Assembly (NCBI GenBank): GCA_002315675.1
Contig: DCHP01000075.1
Span: forward strand, 1 to 38,929
Source: Rikenellaceae bacterium UBA1749
Lineage (GTDB): Bacteria; Bacteroidota; Bacteroidia; Bacteroidales; Rikenellaceae
DNA: 38,929 bases
Direction: 5' to 3'
Made by a program: the position numbers and the translations under genes. The notes beneath the pieces are model-generated. The model was not told the DNA's origin, searched no databases, and worked only from the letters and a program-made list of their open reading frames with translations. Of this stretch, positions 16,544 to 24,215 are shown piece by piece; the first letter of the stretch is position 1; every line of letters starts with the position of its first letter.

Positions 16544-18030
16544 ATCGTTTGGTGGATACTATATCCTTTTACATAAATTGCACTTTTAGGACGAGAAGGG
16601 CATACATATTCGCAAGCCCCACATCCAATACAGCGGTTTTTATTGATAACCGGTATTTCAATTGAATTAGGATCTGCCGGATTAGTCTTCTCCATTTTAA
16701 TGGCACCCGTAGGACAATGGCGGGCACAATTACCGCAGCTCTTTCCCTCCATTACAATACAATGCCCACGGCGCCATACGGCAAATCCTATCTGGGTTGA
16801 CGATTTGTCTGCAAGCGAAAGTGGTCTTATTGCACCTGTCGGACATACCTCATCACATTTATTGCAGTCAAACCTGCAATAACCGTTTTCATACTCAATC
16901 TGCGGCTGCATGAAATTTTCAAGTTCCATTGATGGCTTCAGAATCTTCGAAGGGCACGCAGTTACACATTGCTGACAAGCAACGCAGTGTTGGGTAAAAT
17001 GAGTTATACTTCTTGAACCTGCCGGCACAATGACACCGCGTGTCTTTGGTTTTACCTTATCCTTGATATCAGCCAGTCCGCCATCAGCTTTTATCACTCC
17101 GTCTGCCTTGGCAGCTTTGGCAAGTCCTGAAATAGCCAGAAATGAAAGAATTGAAAGTGTACTACGTCTGCCTTCGCTTACCTTTTCACTAGTGTTCACG
17201 CATGGTTTGAGTTTTGTTTTCAATCCGTATGATATTGCCTTCTGATTACATGAACCGATACAATCCATACAGGCCACGCACCTGCTGTAATCGACCTTGC
17301 TGTCACCAATACATGAAGCCTTGCATTTTCTAGAACAGATTCCGCAGCCATTGCATTTTGATTTGTCAACCCTTACACCAAGAAGAGACCATCTTGACAG
17401 AAGTCCAAGAATAGTACCGACAGGACAGATCGTGTTGCAATATGTTCTTCCGTTTTTCCACGAAAGAACAAACACCAATACGAATGAAATCGAGGCAGCC
17501 GCTATCACTGAAATAGAAGGAACGATAACCTCTGTCCTGTAGAAGGCATAGCTTCCGATATGTTCAGCACCAAGTGCCAGAAGGTTGTTTACAAGCACAT
17601 ACAAAGGAGACAGGAAGGAATATGCAATTCTTCCAAATGCACTGTACGGCTCTAGCAGCACAGCGACCGAAGTCGAAACGAGAGCGAAAAGCAGTATAAA
17701 CAATCCAAGAAAAGAGTATCTCAGAATATTCCTTGCAGAAGAGAACGTGAATCTCGCTTTCTTTCCCTTTCTTTTACCTGAAAGCCAGGAAATTATATCC
17801 TGAGTTATGCCAAGAGGACATATCACAGAACAATAGACTCTTCCGAAAATAAGGGTCAAGACAACAAGAAACACCAGAACTGCGACATTCAGGGCCAGAA
17901 AAGCTGGCCAGAACTGGATCTTGGACATCCAGCCTAAAACAGAATGCAATGTTCCTGTAAAGTCAAGAAACAGCAGCAATAGACCTGTAAAAAACAGTGC
18001 TGCAAGTATTATTCTAATTTTCCTAAGCAT
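16540..18030 (-). CDS. Membrane-bound polyferredoxin (NapH/NosR/RdxA-like 4Fe-4S protein)
   Basis: A 496-residue protein with about five or six membrane helices in the first 210 residues. Two membrane-proximal CxxxCP motifs, GRVYCSVICPLG (near 65-76) and GRTYCNTICPVG (near 194-205), define the NapH/CcoG-type Fer4_5 fold. Six cysteine clusters follow: CNGCGIC, CVACMDC, CVACQQC, CNKCDEVCP, CGNCARHCP and CIGCGACEYVCP, enough for several 4Fe-4S centres. It probably carries electrons between the quinone pool or cytoplasm and a partner. The partner is very likely the aldo/keto reductase encoded immediately downstream with a 4-base overlap. The GH2 gene ends only 3 bases upstream. Confidence 0.88.
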   Translation of the reverse strand: MLRKIRIILAALFFTGLLLLFLDFTGTLHSVLGWMSKIQFWPAFLALNVAVLVFLVVLTLIFGRVYCSVICPLGITQDIISWLSGKRKGKKARFTFSSARNILRYSFLGLFILLFALVSTSVAVLLEPYSAFGRIAYSFLSPLYVLVNNLLALGAEHIGSYAFYRTEVIVPSISVIAAASISFVLVFVLSWKNGRTYCNTICPVGTILGLLSRWSLLGVRVDKSKCNGCGICSRKCKASCIGDSKVDYSRCVACMDCIGSCNQKAISYGLKTKLKPCVNTSEKVSEGRRSTLSILSFLAISGLAKAAKADGVIKADGGLADIKDKVKPKTRGVIVPAGSRSITHFTQHCVACQQCVTACPSKILKPSMELENFMQPQIEYENGYCRFDCNKCDEVCPTGAIRPLSLADKSSTQIGFAVWRRGHCIVMEGKSCGNCARHCPTGAIKMEKTNPADPNSIEIPVINKNRCIGCGACEYVCPSRPKSAIYVKGYSIHQTI

Positions 18031-18033
18031 TGG

Positions 18034-20448
18034 TTATTTTGTTTTAATAACGATACCGTATTGTTTGTCGTATGCCTTAACCTTCAATTGCGCTGATCCC
18101 TTCTGATCCTTAAGGGATCTTATCACTGCAAGAGCCTTGCCTTTGAAAAGTGGCTTGACGCTGCCTTTCATACAGAGGGTGTCAATCGGATTTCCGTTAT
18201 CAACACCATACAGTTCACCTGCACCTTCTACAGAGAATTCAAGCATACCGTCAGCAGTAGGGACAGAATTTCCATCAGCATCAACAGCATCAATTGAAAC
18301 ATATGACAGGTCATATCCGTCAGCTGAAATAACATCCCTGTCTGCTGTCAGTTTTATATCAACCGGAGCACCTGATGTCACCCTGCAATCACGGGCAACT
18401 TCCTTGCCATCCTTGTATGACACTGCTTCAAGCTTGCCAGGTTCAAACTGAACATTCTGCCAAAGCGCATGAAGCCTGTTTCCTTCCTTTGTACTCTTTC
18501 CAAGGGATTTTCCGTTAAGGAAGAGTTCCACTTCATCAGCATTGCTGTAGTAAGCCCATACATCAATCAGGTCACCTTTTTCCCAGTTCCAGTGAGGAAG
18601 AAGGTGAAGAACTGTTTTATCAGTCCATTCACTCTGATACATCCAGAAAGCATCCTTAGGAAAACCGGCAAGGTCCACGATTCCAAAGTATGAACTTCTT
18701 GACGGCCAGTTGAAAGGAGTAGGTTCGCCAAGATAGTCAAAACCTGTCCAAACAAAAGTCCCGGCCATGAATTCCCTGCCTTTGATAGTTACCCATCCCC
18801 ATTCTGCAGTTGCACCCCAAGGAGCGCACTTTTCATCATAGCATGTCTGCTGATTCACCTCATTGTATTTTCCTGTTGAATCCGAATGAGGGTAATAGAC
18901 ACCTCTGGTATTCAGGGTAGAGACAGTTTCTGAACCCAGGTACATCTTTCCCGGATACCATACCTTAAGTGAATCGTACTGACCGATATTGTAGTTTGCA
19001 CCTATTACATCAAGTGCATCACTTGCATACAGGAAGTTATTCTTATCTACATAGTTGCACCCTGCAGCCACAAGTCTTGTACTGTCATTCTGTCTGACAA
19101 TGGAAGCCAGATGACGGGTAAGAAGAATATATGAATTGTCTTCAGATGGTTTTCCCGCATTTTCAGCCCTTACAAAGTTCAGAAGATAATTTGCTTCTTC
19201 AGGGGTAAGGTCATCCACTGTTTCGCGTTCATACTGTTCAATCACTTCATTTCCGATACTCCACATCACAATCGAAGGATGGTTGCGGTCTCTTTTTACG
19301 AAATCCGACAGGTCCTTTTCATGCCACTTCTGAAAATATAGAGAATAATCGTATTTTGTCTTGTTACGTTTCCACATGTCAAAAGCTTCATCCATAACAA
19401 GAAGTCCCATCTGATCACAAAGTTCCAAAAGCTGGGGTGCAGGTGGGTTATGAGATGTCCTTATTGAATTCACACCCATATCCTTCATAATCTGAAGTTC
19501 ACGTTCAAGCGCACGACGATGAACTGCGGAACCTATACATCCCATATCATGGTGAAGACATACTCCCTGGAATTTAAATGGCTTGCCATTTAAGAAGAAA
19601 CCCTTTTCAGGATCATAGCTTATATATCTTACACCGAATTTCTGCTCGTACCGGTCAACAAGTTCATTGCCATTTCTAATGGAAGCAACAAGGGTATACT
19701 GGTATGGGTTCTTGTCGCTCCATAGTACCGGATTCTCTATTTCAAGTTCACCATGGGTGGATGAAGCTACAGATTTACCTTCTTCATCAAGAATTTCATA
19801 GCAGAGATGATCATTCTGACCCATATTTTCCGTTTCAGCAACGACCTTTACTACAGCCTTTTCATCTGTAATTGATGGTGTTGTTACATAGATGCCGCTG
19901 TATGCAATATGCGCATCATTCACTACAACCATTCTGACGTCGCGGTATATACCACTTCCTGAATACCATCTGGAGTTTGGCTGTTTGGTATTGTCACAAC
20001 TTACAGCTACCACGTTATCCTGTCCTTCTGGGGCAAGGAAATCTGTTATCTCGTAGGAGAATGAACTGTATCCGTATGGACGGCTGCCGACAATCTGACC
20101 ATTGATATAGACAGTACTGTTCATGTATACGCCATCGAATTCAAGGAAACAGCGTTTGCCTCCCTGAGGGGTCACGAAATGTTTCCTGTACCATCCAAAG
20201 CCACCTGGGAGTGCGCCACCATATGGTGTTGCAGGATTATCCTTTGAAAATTCCCCCTCTATTGCCCAGTCGTGAGGAAGATGGAGTTCTCTCCATGAGC
20301 TGTCATCAAATGCGGCCTCAGAGCATGTAGTATCCTGTGTAAGACAGAATTTCCAACCAAAATTAAAATCTTGAACAGTCCTAGGACTTTTTTCAGCGCA
20401 GCTCCACATAAGAGCAATCAGCGCAAATACAAATGCACACTTTTTCAT
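18034..20448 (-). CDS. GH2 beta-galactosidase-like lipoprotein
   Basis: An 804-residue glycoside hydrolase of family GH2. The N-terminus MKKCAFVFALIALMWSC carries a lipobox with C17, so it is probably a lipoprotein. Domain order: jelly-roll sugar-binding domain (about 22-175), immunoglobulin-like domain (about 180-275), TIM barrel (about 283-590), then DUF4982-like and Ig-like C-terminal domains (about 610-804). Catalytic residues are the acid/base E401 in WSIGNEV and the nucleophile E507 in LGSETVSTLNTRG. Hydrolysis of terminal beta-galactosides is likely, but this GH2 subgroup also acts on other beta-sugars. It heads a minus-strand cluster and ends 3 bases before the polyferredoxin gene. 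Confidence 0.92.
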   Translation of the reverse strand: MKKCAFVFALIALMWSCAEKSPRTVQDFNFGWKFCLTQDTTCSEAAFDDSSWRELHLPHDWAIEGEFSKDNPATPYGGALPGGFGWYRKHFVTPQGGKRCFLEFDGVYMNSTVYINGQIVGSRPYGYSSFSYEITDFLAPEGQDNVVAVSCDNTKQPNSRWYSGSGIYRDVRMVVVNDAHIAYSGIYVTTPSITDEKAVVKVVAETENMGQNDHLCYEILDEEGKSVASSTHGELEIENPVLWSDKNPYQYTLVASIRNGNELVDRYEQKFGVRYISYDPEKGFFLNGKPFKFQGVCLHHDMGCIGSAVHRRALERELQIMKDMGVNSIRTSHNPPAPQLLELCDQMGLLVMDEAFDMWKRNKTKYDYSLYFQKWHEKDLSDFVKRDRNHPSIVMWSIGNEVIEQYERETVDDLTPEEANYLLNFVRAENAGKPSEDNSYILLTRHLASIVRQNDSTRLVAAGCNYVDKNNFLYASDALDVIGANYNIGQYDSLKVWYPGKMYLGSETVSTLNTRGVYYPHSDSTGKYNEVNQQTCYDEKCAPWGATAEWGWVTIKGREFMAGTFVWTGFDYLGEPTPFNWPSRSSYFGIVDLAGFPKDAFWMYQSEWTDKTVLHLLPHWNWEKGDLIDVWAYYSNADEVELFLNGKSLGKSTKEGNRLHALWQNVQFEPGKLEAVSYKDGKEVARDCRVTSGAPVDIKLTADRDVISADGYDLSYVSIDAVDADGNSVPTADGMLEFSVEGAGELYGVDNGNPIDTLCMKGSVKPLFKGKALAVIRSLKDQKGSAQLKVKAYDKQYGIVIKTK

Positions 20449-20567
20449 GTTGTAAAATTAGCAATAATTTTCGGCATTTTCTCAATCAGCACCACTTCTT
20501 TTCCTAAGTCCAGACACCACTCTCCACACTATCAGTCCATCCTCTAAGATCCAGGCGTCAGTCTCCC

Positions 20568-20631
20568 CAGTCCACTATTATTTCAGTCCACTGTTATTTC
20601 AGTCCACTGTTATTTCAGCCCACTGCATTAT
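20568..20631. repeat. 16-bp tandem repeat, four copies
   Basis: Units CAGTCCACTATTATTT, CAGTCCACTGTTATTT, CAGTCCACTGTTATTT and CAGCCCACTGCATTAT follow each other without gaps. Copies 2 and 3 are identical. The array ends about 125 bases upstream of the -33 box of the GH-D-like gene and about 120 bases from the GH2 start. Confidence 0.93.
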
Positions 20632-20754
20632 AGTCTGCTACAGTCCTCCACATCCGTACTGACATCTGACAACAAACTGCCTGTTCCCCGACTGACTACT
20701 CCCTGACTGCAGGTAGAATGCCGGTAACAGATGTGTTGCAGACTATTGGAATGA

Positions 20755-20786
20755 TTTGAGCTTCATCATATAATATGCTATTTTTG
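20755..20786 (+). promoter_or_regulatory. Promoter of the GH-D-like hydrolase
   Basis: TTTG (20755-20758), a 20-base spacer and TATTTTTG (20779-20786) match the Bacteroidetes TTTG / TAnnTTTG consensus well. The expected leader is nearly 60 bases long. Confidence 0.78.
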
Positions 20787-20849
20787 TATAGTGGGTAACA
20801 ATAAATACAACTTAGTAATCATGTAATAAGGAATAAAAAACAATAGAAG

Positions 20850-23213
20850 ATGAAAAAAAACATTCTTACCGGACTGATCTTTTCAGTGATGACGGCATTG
20901 TCATCAACCGCACAGACGCTACCGCCATCAGGAGCTACGGAAACAACACCATCAAAGGCAGAATATTTTTCCTGGATCAATCATTCATTTGAAGGTGGAG
21001 ATGCTGTAAAAACAAAAGCCAACCTTGATTTTTTCAAGTGGTTGAAGGATACATACGGAATGCAACTTGACATATATCTGTTTGACGCCGGAACAGTGGA
21101 CGGAGGTGAGATATATGGAGATACATCCACATTGAAATTCAAGAAACAGTTTCCTGAAGGTTTCGGGCCGATATCAAAACAGGCAAGTGAGATGAATACC
21201 GCGCTTGGACTATGGGCTGGTCCTGATGGATTCGGAAATACTACCGAAGAGGCAAAGAAGAGAGCAGATTTGATGATTGGATTTGTAAAGGACGGTTTCA
21301 GACTATTCAAGTTTGATCTATGCTGTAGCAGACTTTACCCAAATCACTACCACTATTTTGACTCAATGTTTACAGAAATACGAAAGATTGCTCCGGACCT
21401 TGTCGCCCTGAACCATCGTCTTGATTTTGGACCATGTACCAAATATATGACAACATTCCTTTTTGAAGGAATGGAAACATATGTTGATGTACATTTCTTC
21501 AACGACAGAACAGCATCCCATCACAGGGTAGGCGTTATGACGCGCAAGAATCCTGCAAATCTAACCCGTCTTACAGAAGATCATGGAGTATGTATATCAT
21601 CCTGTATTGATTACTGGGAAGATGACCTAATACTGCAGGCCTTCAACAGGAATATGATTCTTGCCCCTGAAATATATGGAAATCCATGGCTGATGCGTGA
21701 TGATGAATACTCTTATCTGGCGTATATTTTCAATCTTCACCGTGACTATCGTGACATACTTGCAAAAAGTGTAAAGAGAATGCCCGAGGCACAGTATGGC
21801 CCTGAGGCAATTACAAGAGGTGATGGCGCCACACAGTTTCTGACCCTTAGAAACCTTACATGGAATGAAACGACATATCATGTTTCACTTAATGATGAAG
21901 TAGGACTTGCAAACTCAGGCAAGCCTGTACAGGTAAGACTATACCACCCTTATATCGAAGATTATGGAAAGCACAGTTATGGTAGTTCCATTGACGTCAA
22001 GGTTCCTGCATTCCGTTCTGTACTTCTAAAGGTAACTACAGAAAAGGAAACTGACAGGTTACTGATCAGCGGAGTTCCTTACCAGATTATTAATGACCGT
22101 GTAGGAGACAAGAGTGATGTAAAACTGCTTGGAACAGCAGGTAAAACATACAAGTACAATATCCAGAAAGGTTCTTTCAGAAAATCAGGCAAGGTGACAT
22201 TCCAGGGCGAAGCGCCAAAATATGATTATCACAGAAAGATAGCAGGGATGACAAAATGCGAAAAAAGCCCAGACGACATATCATCCATCTATTACGCAAC
22301 TTGTTTTGCTGCAGACAACAATACCCATGAGCTAAGAAGTCTTAAAAGATCAGGTGAAACAAAAATCAAAGAGGTTCAGGCAGCACGTGATGCATTTTTC
22401 AGCCAGGAACTGTTCAAAGAAAGAAGTGTTTCAGACCGGTACATGTTTGATGATGACACAAATACTGATTTTGCCGTTTCCTTCCAGTTCGGAGACAGAA
22501 GAATCGATGGGGTTTCATCACTTATGATTGATTTCGGTGAAAAACTTGATATTGACAGACTGAATATTTCTACATATGACGAATACTCTTTATATCCTCA
22601 TAAATCCATGACAGGTTCACGGATATTGGTATCAGACAATCTTGTTGACTGGAAGACAATAACATTCCTTGCAGGAGTAAGTTCAGACATTGATTTAAGT
22701 AAAGCTGGGAAAGTACGATATGCCATTGTGGAAAAGGCACCATTAAGAGTTTCTGAAATAAATGCTTACAAGGATGGAGCAAGACTTAACCGCGACAAAT
22801 GGAGAGCATCGAATCTTTTCCAGATGTTGTGGAGTGATACAAAACATGTAAAAGAAGTATGGAAACATGAGTTTACCCTGGACGAGATACAGGATGGCGC
22901 ATACCTATGCGTTGCAATAGAAGGTGAACATGGACGTGAAGGTGCATTTGCTGGCTTCAAGATAGACGGAGAGTATGTAGGATGTCCGGACAGAGCTCCG
23001 TCATACGAGTGTAACCCATGGGAATGTCCGACTGGTTCTGTCAGAAAAGGTTATACATATTATCTTCCTTTGACAAAGGATATGGTAGGCAAGAAAATAG
23101 AAGCATATGCATTCTCTGTCGGAAGATCAAATGAGAAACCAAAGGAACTTTCTGCTGACCTATGGATTTCAGCCTACCCTATTCCTTTCAAGGAATCAGT
23201 AATCAGTTTCTGA
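20850..23213 (+). CDS. Secreted clan GH-D-like glycoside hydrolase with C-terminal accessory domains
   Basis: A 787-residue protein with a signal peptide ending near SSTAQ (residue 22). Residues about 38-400 look like a TIM barrel: LDIYLFDAGTVDGG near 73-86, LGLWAGPDGFG near 119-129 and FKFD (K154, D156), which corresponds to the nucleophile motif KxD of GH27/GH36 enzymes. A small beta domain closes the barrel (about 325-400). Residues about 500-650 resemble a discoidin-type sugar-binding fold, and the tail (about 650-787) is another beta-rich domain. Activity on alpha-galactosides or related sugars is an inference from clan resemblance. It is transcribed divergently from the GH2 gene. Confidence 0.65.
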   Translation: MKKNILTGLIFSVMTALSSTAQTLPPSGATETTPSKAEYFSWINHSFEGGDAVKTKANLDFFKWLKDTYGMQLDIYLFDAGTVDGGEIYGDTSTLKFKKQFPEGFGPISKQASEMNTALGLWAGPDGFGNTTEEAKKRADLMIGFVKDGFRLFKFDLCCSRLYPNHYHYFDSMFTEIRKIAPDLVALNHRLDFGPCTKYMTTFLFEGMETYVDVHFFNDRTASHHRVGVMTRKNPANLTRLTEDHGVCISSCIDYWEDDLILQAFNRNMILAPEIYGNPWLMRDDEYSYLAYIFNLHRDYRDILAKSVKRMPEAQYGPEAITRGDGATQFLTLRNLTWNETTYHVSLNDEVGLANSGKPVQVRLYHPYIEDYGKHSYGSSIDVKVPAFRSVLLKVTTEKETDRLLISGVPYQIINDRVGDKSDVKLLGTAGKTYKYNIQKGSFRKSGKVTFQGEAPKYDYHRKIAGMTKCEKSPDDISSIYYATCFAADNNTHELRSLKRSGETKIKEVQAARDAFFSQELFKERSVSDRYMFDDDTNTDFAVSFQFGDRRIDGVSSLMIDFGEKLDIDRLNISTYDEYSLYPHKSMTGSRILVSDNLVDWKTITFLAGVSSDIDLSKAGKVRYAIVEKAPLRVSEINAYKDGARLNRDKWRASNLFQMLWSDTKHVKEVWKHEFTLDEIQDGAYLCVAIEGEHGREGAFAGFKIDGEYVGCPDRAPSYECNPWECPTGSVRKGYTYYLPLTKDMVGKKIEAYAFSVGRSNEKPKELSADLWISAYPIPFKESVISF

Positions 23214-23223
23214 TCTTTGAACC

Positions 23224-23324
23224 TTGAGTCCACTTTAAAAAGTCCAAAAATTGAGAAACGCCCCATTCCAGAGGCCTGTAGTGGATATAAAAACCTTAAA
23301 TGATACTTATTAAAGTGGACTCAA
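23224..23324. repeat. About 100-bp element bounded by 15-bp inverted repeats
   Basis: TTGAGTCCACTTTAA (23224-23238) and its exact reverse complement TTAAAGTGGACTCAA (23310-23324) enclose 71 bases. The interior includes ACGCCCCATTCCAGAGGCCTG, which recurs in diverged form just downstream. The layout is like a small non-autonomous mobile element or a cruciform site, but no target-site duplication was recognised. Confidence 0.75.
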
Positions 23325-23395
23325 CCTTGAAAAAATCCAAATATTGAGGTACAGCCCCATTGCAGTGGCCTGAACCAGTGGCAAAACTACAAAAC
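23322..23395. repeat. Second, diverged copy of the dispersed repeat
   Basis: From CAACCTTGAAAAAATCC through ATTGAG, GCCCCATTGCAGTGGCCTG and CAGTGGCAAAA, this stretch aligns with the element that starts at 23222 (ATTGAG, GCCCCATTCCAGAGGCCTG, TAGTGGATATAAAA), except that about 9 bases containing GTCCACTTT are missing near its left end. Confidence 0.75.
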
Positions 23396-23434
23396 AAGCT
23401 TTTCCAAGCGTTCTTATTGTTCAAATAATTTATC

Positions 23435-23485
23435 CAACAGTCCTCTTTCCTCAGATTTTATAAGGAAAGAGGACTGTTGTTTCAC
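23435..23485 (+). terminator. 17-bp perfect hairpin upstream of the HAD gene
   Basis: CAACAGTCCTCTTTCCT (23435-23451) pairs perfectly with AGGAAAGAGGACTGTTG (23463-23479) over an 11-base loop, followed by TTTCAC. It fits a terminator for the GH-D-like gene 220 bases upstream. The T-run is short, so a regulatory hairpin is possible. Confidence 0.7.
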
Positions 23486-23498
23486 TATCATTACATTC

Positions 23499-23529
23499 TT
23501 TGTAATTGGAGATATTTTAGGTAGTTTTG
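23499..23529 (+). promoter_or_regulatory. Promoter of the HAD phosphatase
   Basis: TTTG (23499-23502), a 19-base spacer and TAGTTTTG (23522-23529) fit the Bacteroidetes promoter consensus. The gene starts 45 bases after the -7 box. Confidence 0.8.
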
Positions 23530-23573
23530 CACCCGTTATTACATACACGGATAATTAAATAGTAAAGTAAGCA

Positions 23574-24215
23574 ATGATCAAAGCAGTGATATTTGATATG
23601 GATGGGGTTCTTGTAGACAACGGCGACATGCATATCAGGGCATTCGAAATATGGAGCGAAAGACATTCACAGAAATTTGACAGGGAAAAGCTCCATAGCC
23701 TGTTTGGTATGGGCAACAACGACATATTCAGGTTAATGTATGACATTCCTATGACTGATCAGCAAATTGCAGAGTACGCCGAAGAAAAAGAGGCCATATA
23801 CCGTGAAATACTTGAAAAGGAGATAAAGCCAGTTGAAGGTTTGATTGATTTTCTTGAAGATCTTAGCAGCCACAACATCATGTGCGCTGTAGGAAGCAGC
23901 GGAATGAAAAAGAATGTTGATATGGTGCTTGACAGATGCGGTATCAGAAAATATTTTACAGTTATTGTAAACGGAGACATGCTGACAAAGACTAAACCAG
24001 ATCCAGAGGTATACCTCAAATGCGCTGAAAAACTTGGAGTTGCCACCAGCGAATGCATTGTCTGCGAAGATGCATTTTCCGGAATCAAGGCAGCACGTGC
24101 AGCCGGTATGAAGGTAATTGCACTTACAACATCCTACAGAAGAGATCTGATTAAGGACTATGATTATCTTATAGACAATTTCAGGGAAATAAGTTACCGA
24201 ACCTTGATGGAATAG
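23574..24215 (+). CDS. HAD-family phosphatase/phosphomutase, beta-PGM-like
   Basis: A 213-residue haloacid dehalogenase hydrolase. Motif I is VIFDMDGVLVDN with nucleophile D8 and D10, motif II is GSSG near residue 108, motif III is the lysine in KTKPDPEVY near 143-147, and motif IV is CEDAFSGIKAA near 164-174. The helical cap between motifs I and II is the type seen in beta-phosphoglucomutase and sugar-phosphate phosphatases. Substrate is undecided; a phosphosugar is likely. It has its own promoter and its 3' end overlaps the convergent LysM gene by 22 bases. Confidence 0.9.
   Translation: MIKAVIFDMDGVLVDNGDMHIRAFEIWSERHSQKFDREKLHSLFGMGNNDIFRLMYDIPMTDQQIAEYAEEKEAIYREILEKEIKPVEGLIDFLEDLSSHNIMCAVGSSGMKKNVDMVLDRCGIRKYFTVIVNGDMLTKTKPDPEVYLKCAEKLGVATSECIVCEDAFSGIKAARAAGMKVIALTTSYRRDLIKDYDYLIDNFREISYRTLME

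Larger units (their letters stand above)
20449..20849. other. Divergent intergenic region, GH2 / GH-D-like
   Basis: A 401-base gap between divergent glycoside hydrolase genes. It is pyrimidine-rich on the plus strand from about 20490 to 20720, holds four 16-base tandem repeats (20568-20631), an 8-base inverted repeat TAGTCTGC (20631-20638) and GCAGACTA (20738-20745), and a good promoter for the plus-strand gene. I found no clear promoter box for the GH2 gene and no coding frame. Confidence 0.6.
23214..23573. other. Intergenic region with dispersed repeats and hairpin
   Basis: A 360-base gap between the GH-D-like and HAD genes. It contains two diverged copies of a dispersed repeat (about 23222-23290 and 23322-23395), a 15-base perfect inverted repeat, a 17-bp hairpin and the HAD promoter. 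No coding frame was found. Confidence 0.6.

Noticed and set aside
23224..23324. Insertion sequence
   Set aside because: No transposase frame between the inverted repeats (about 100 bases in total); at most a non-autonomous element.
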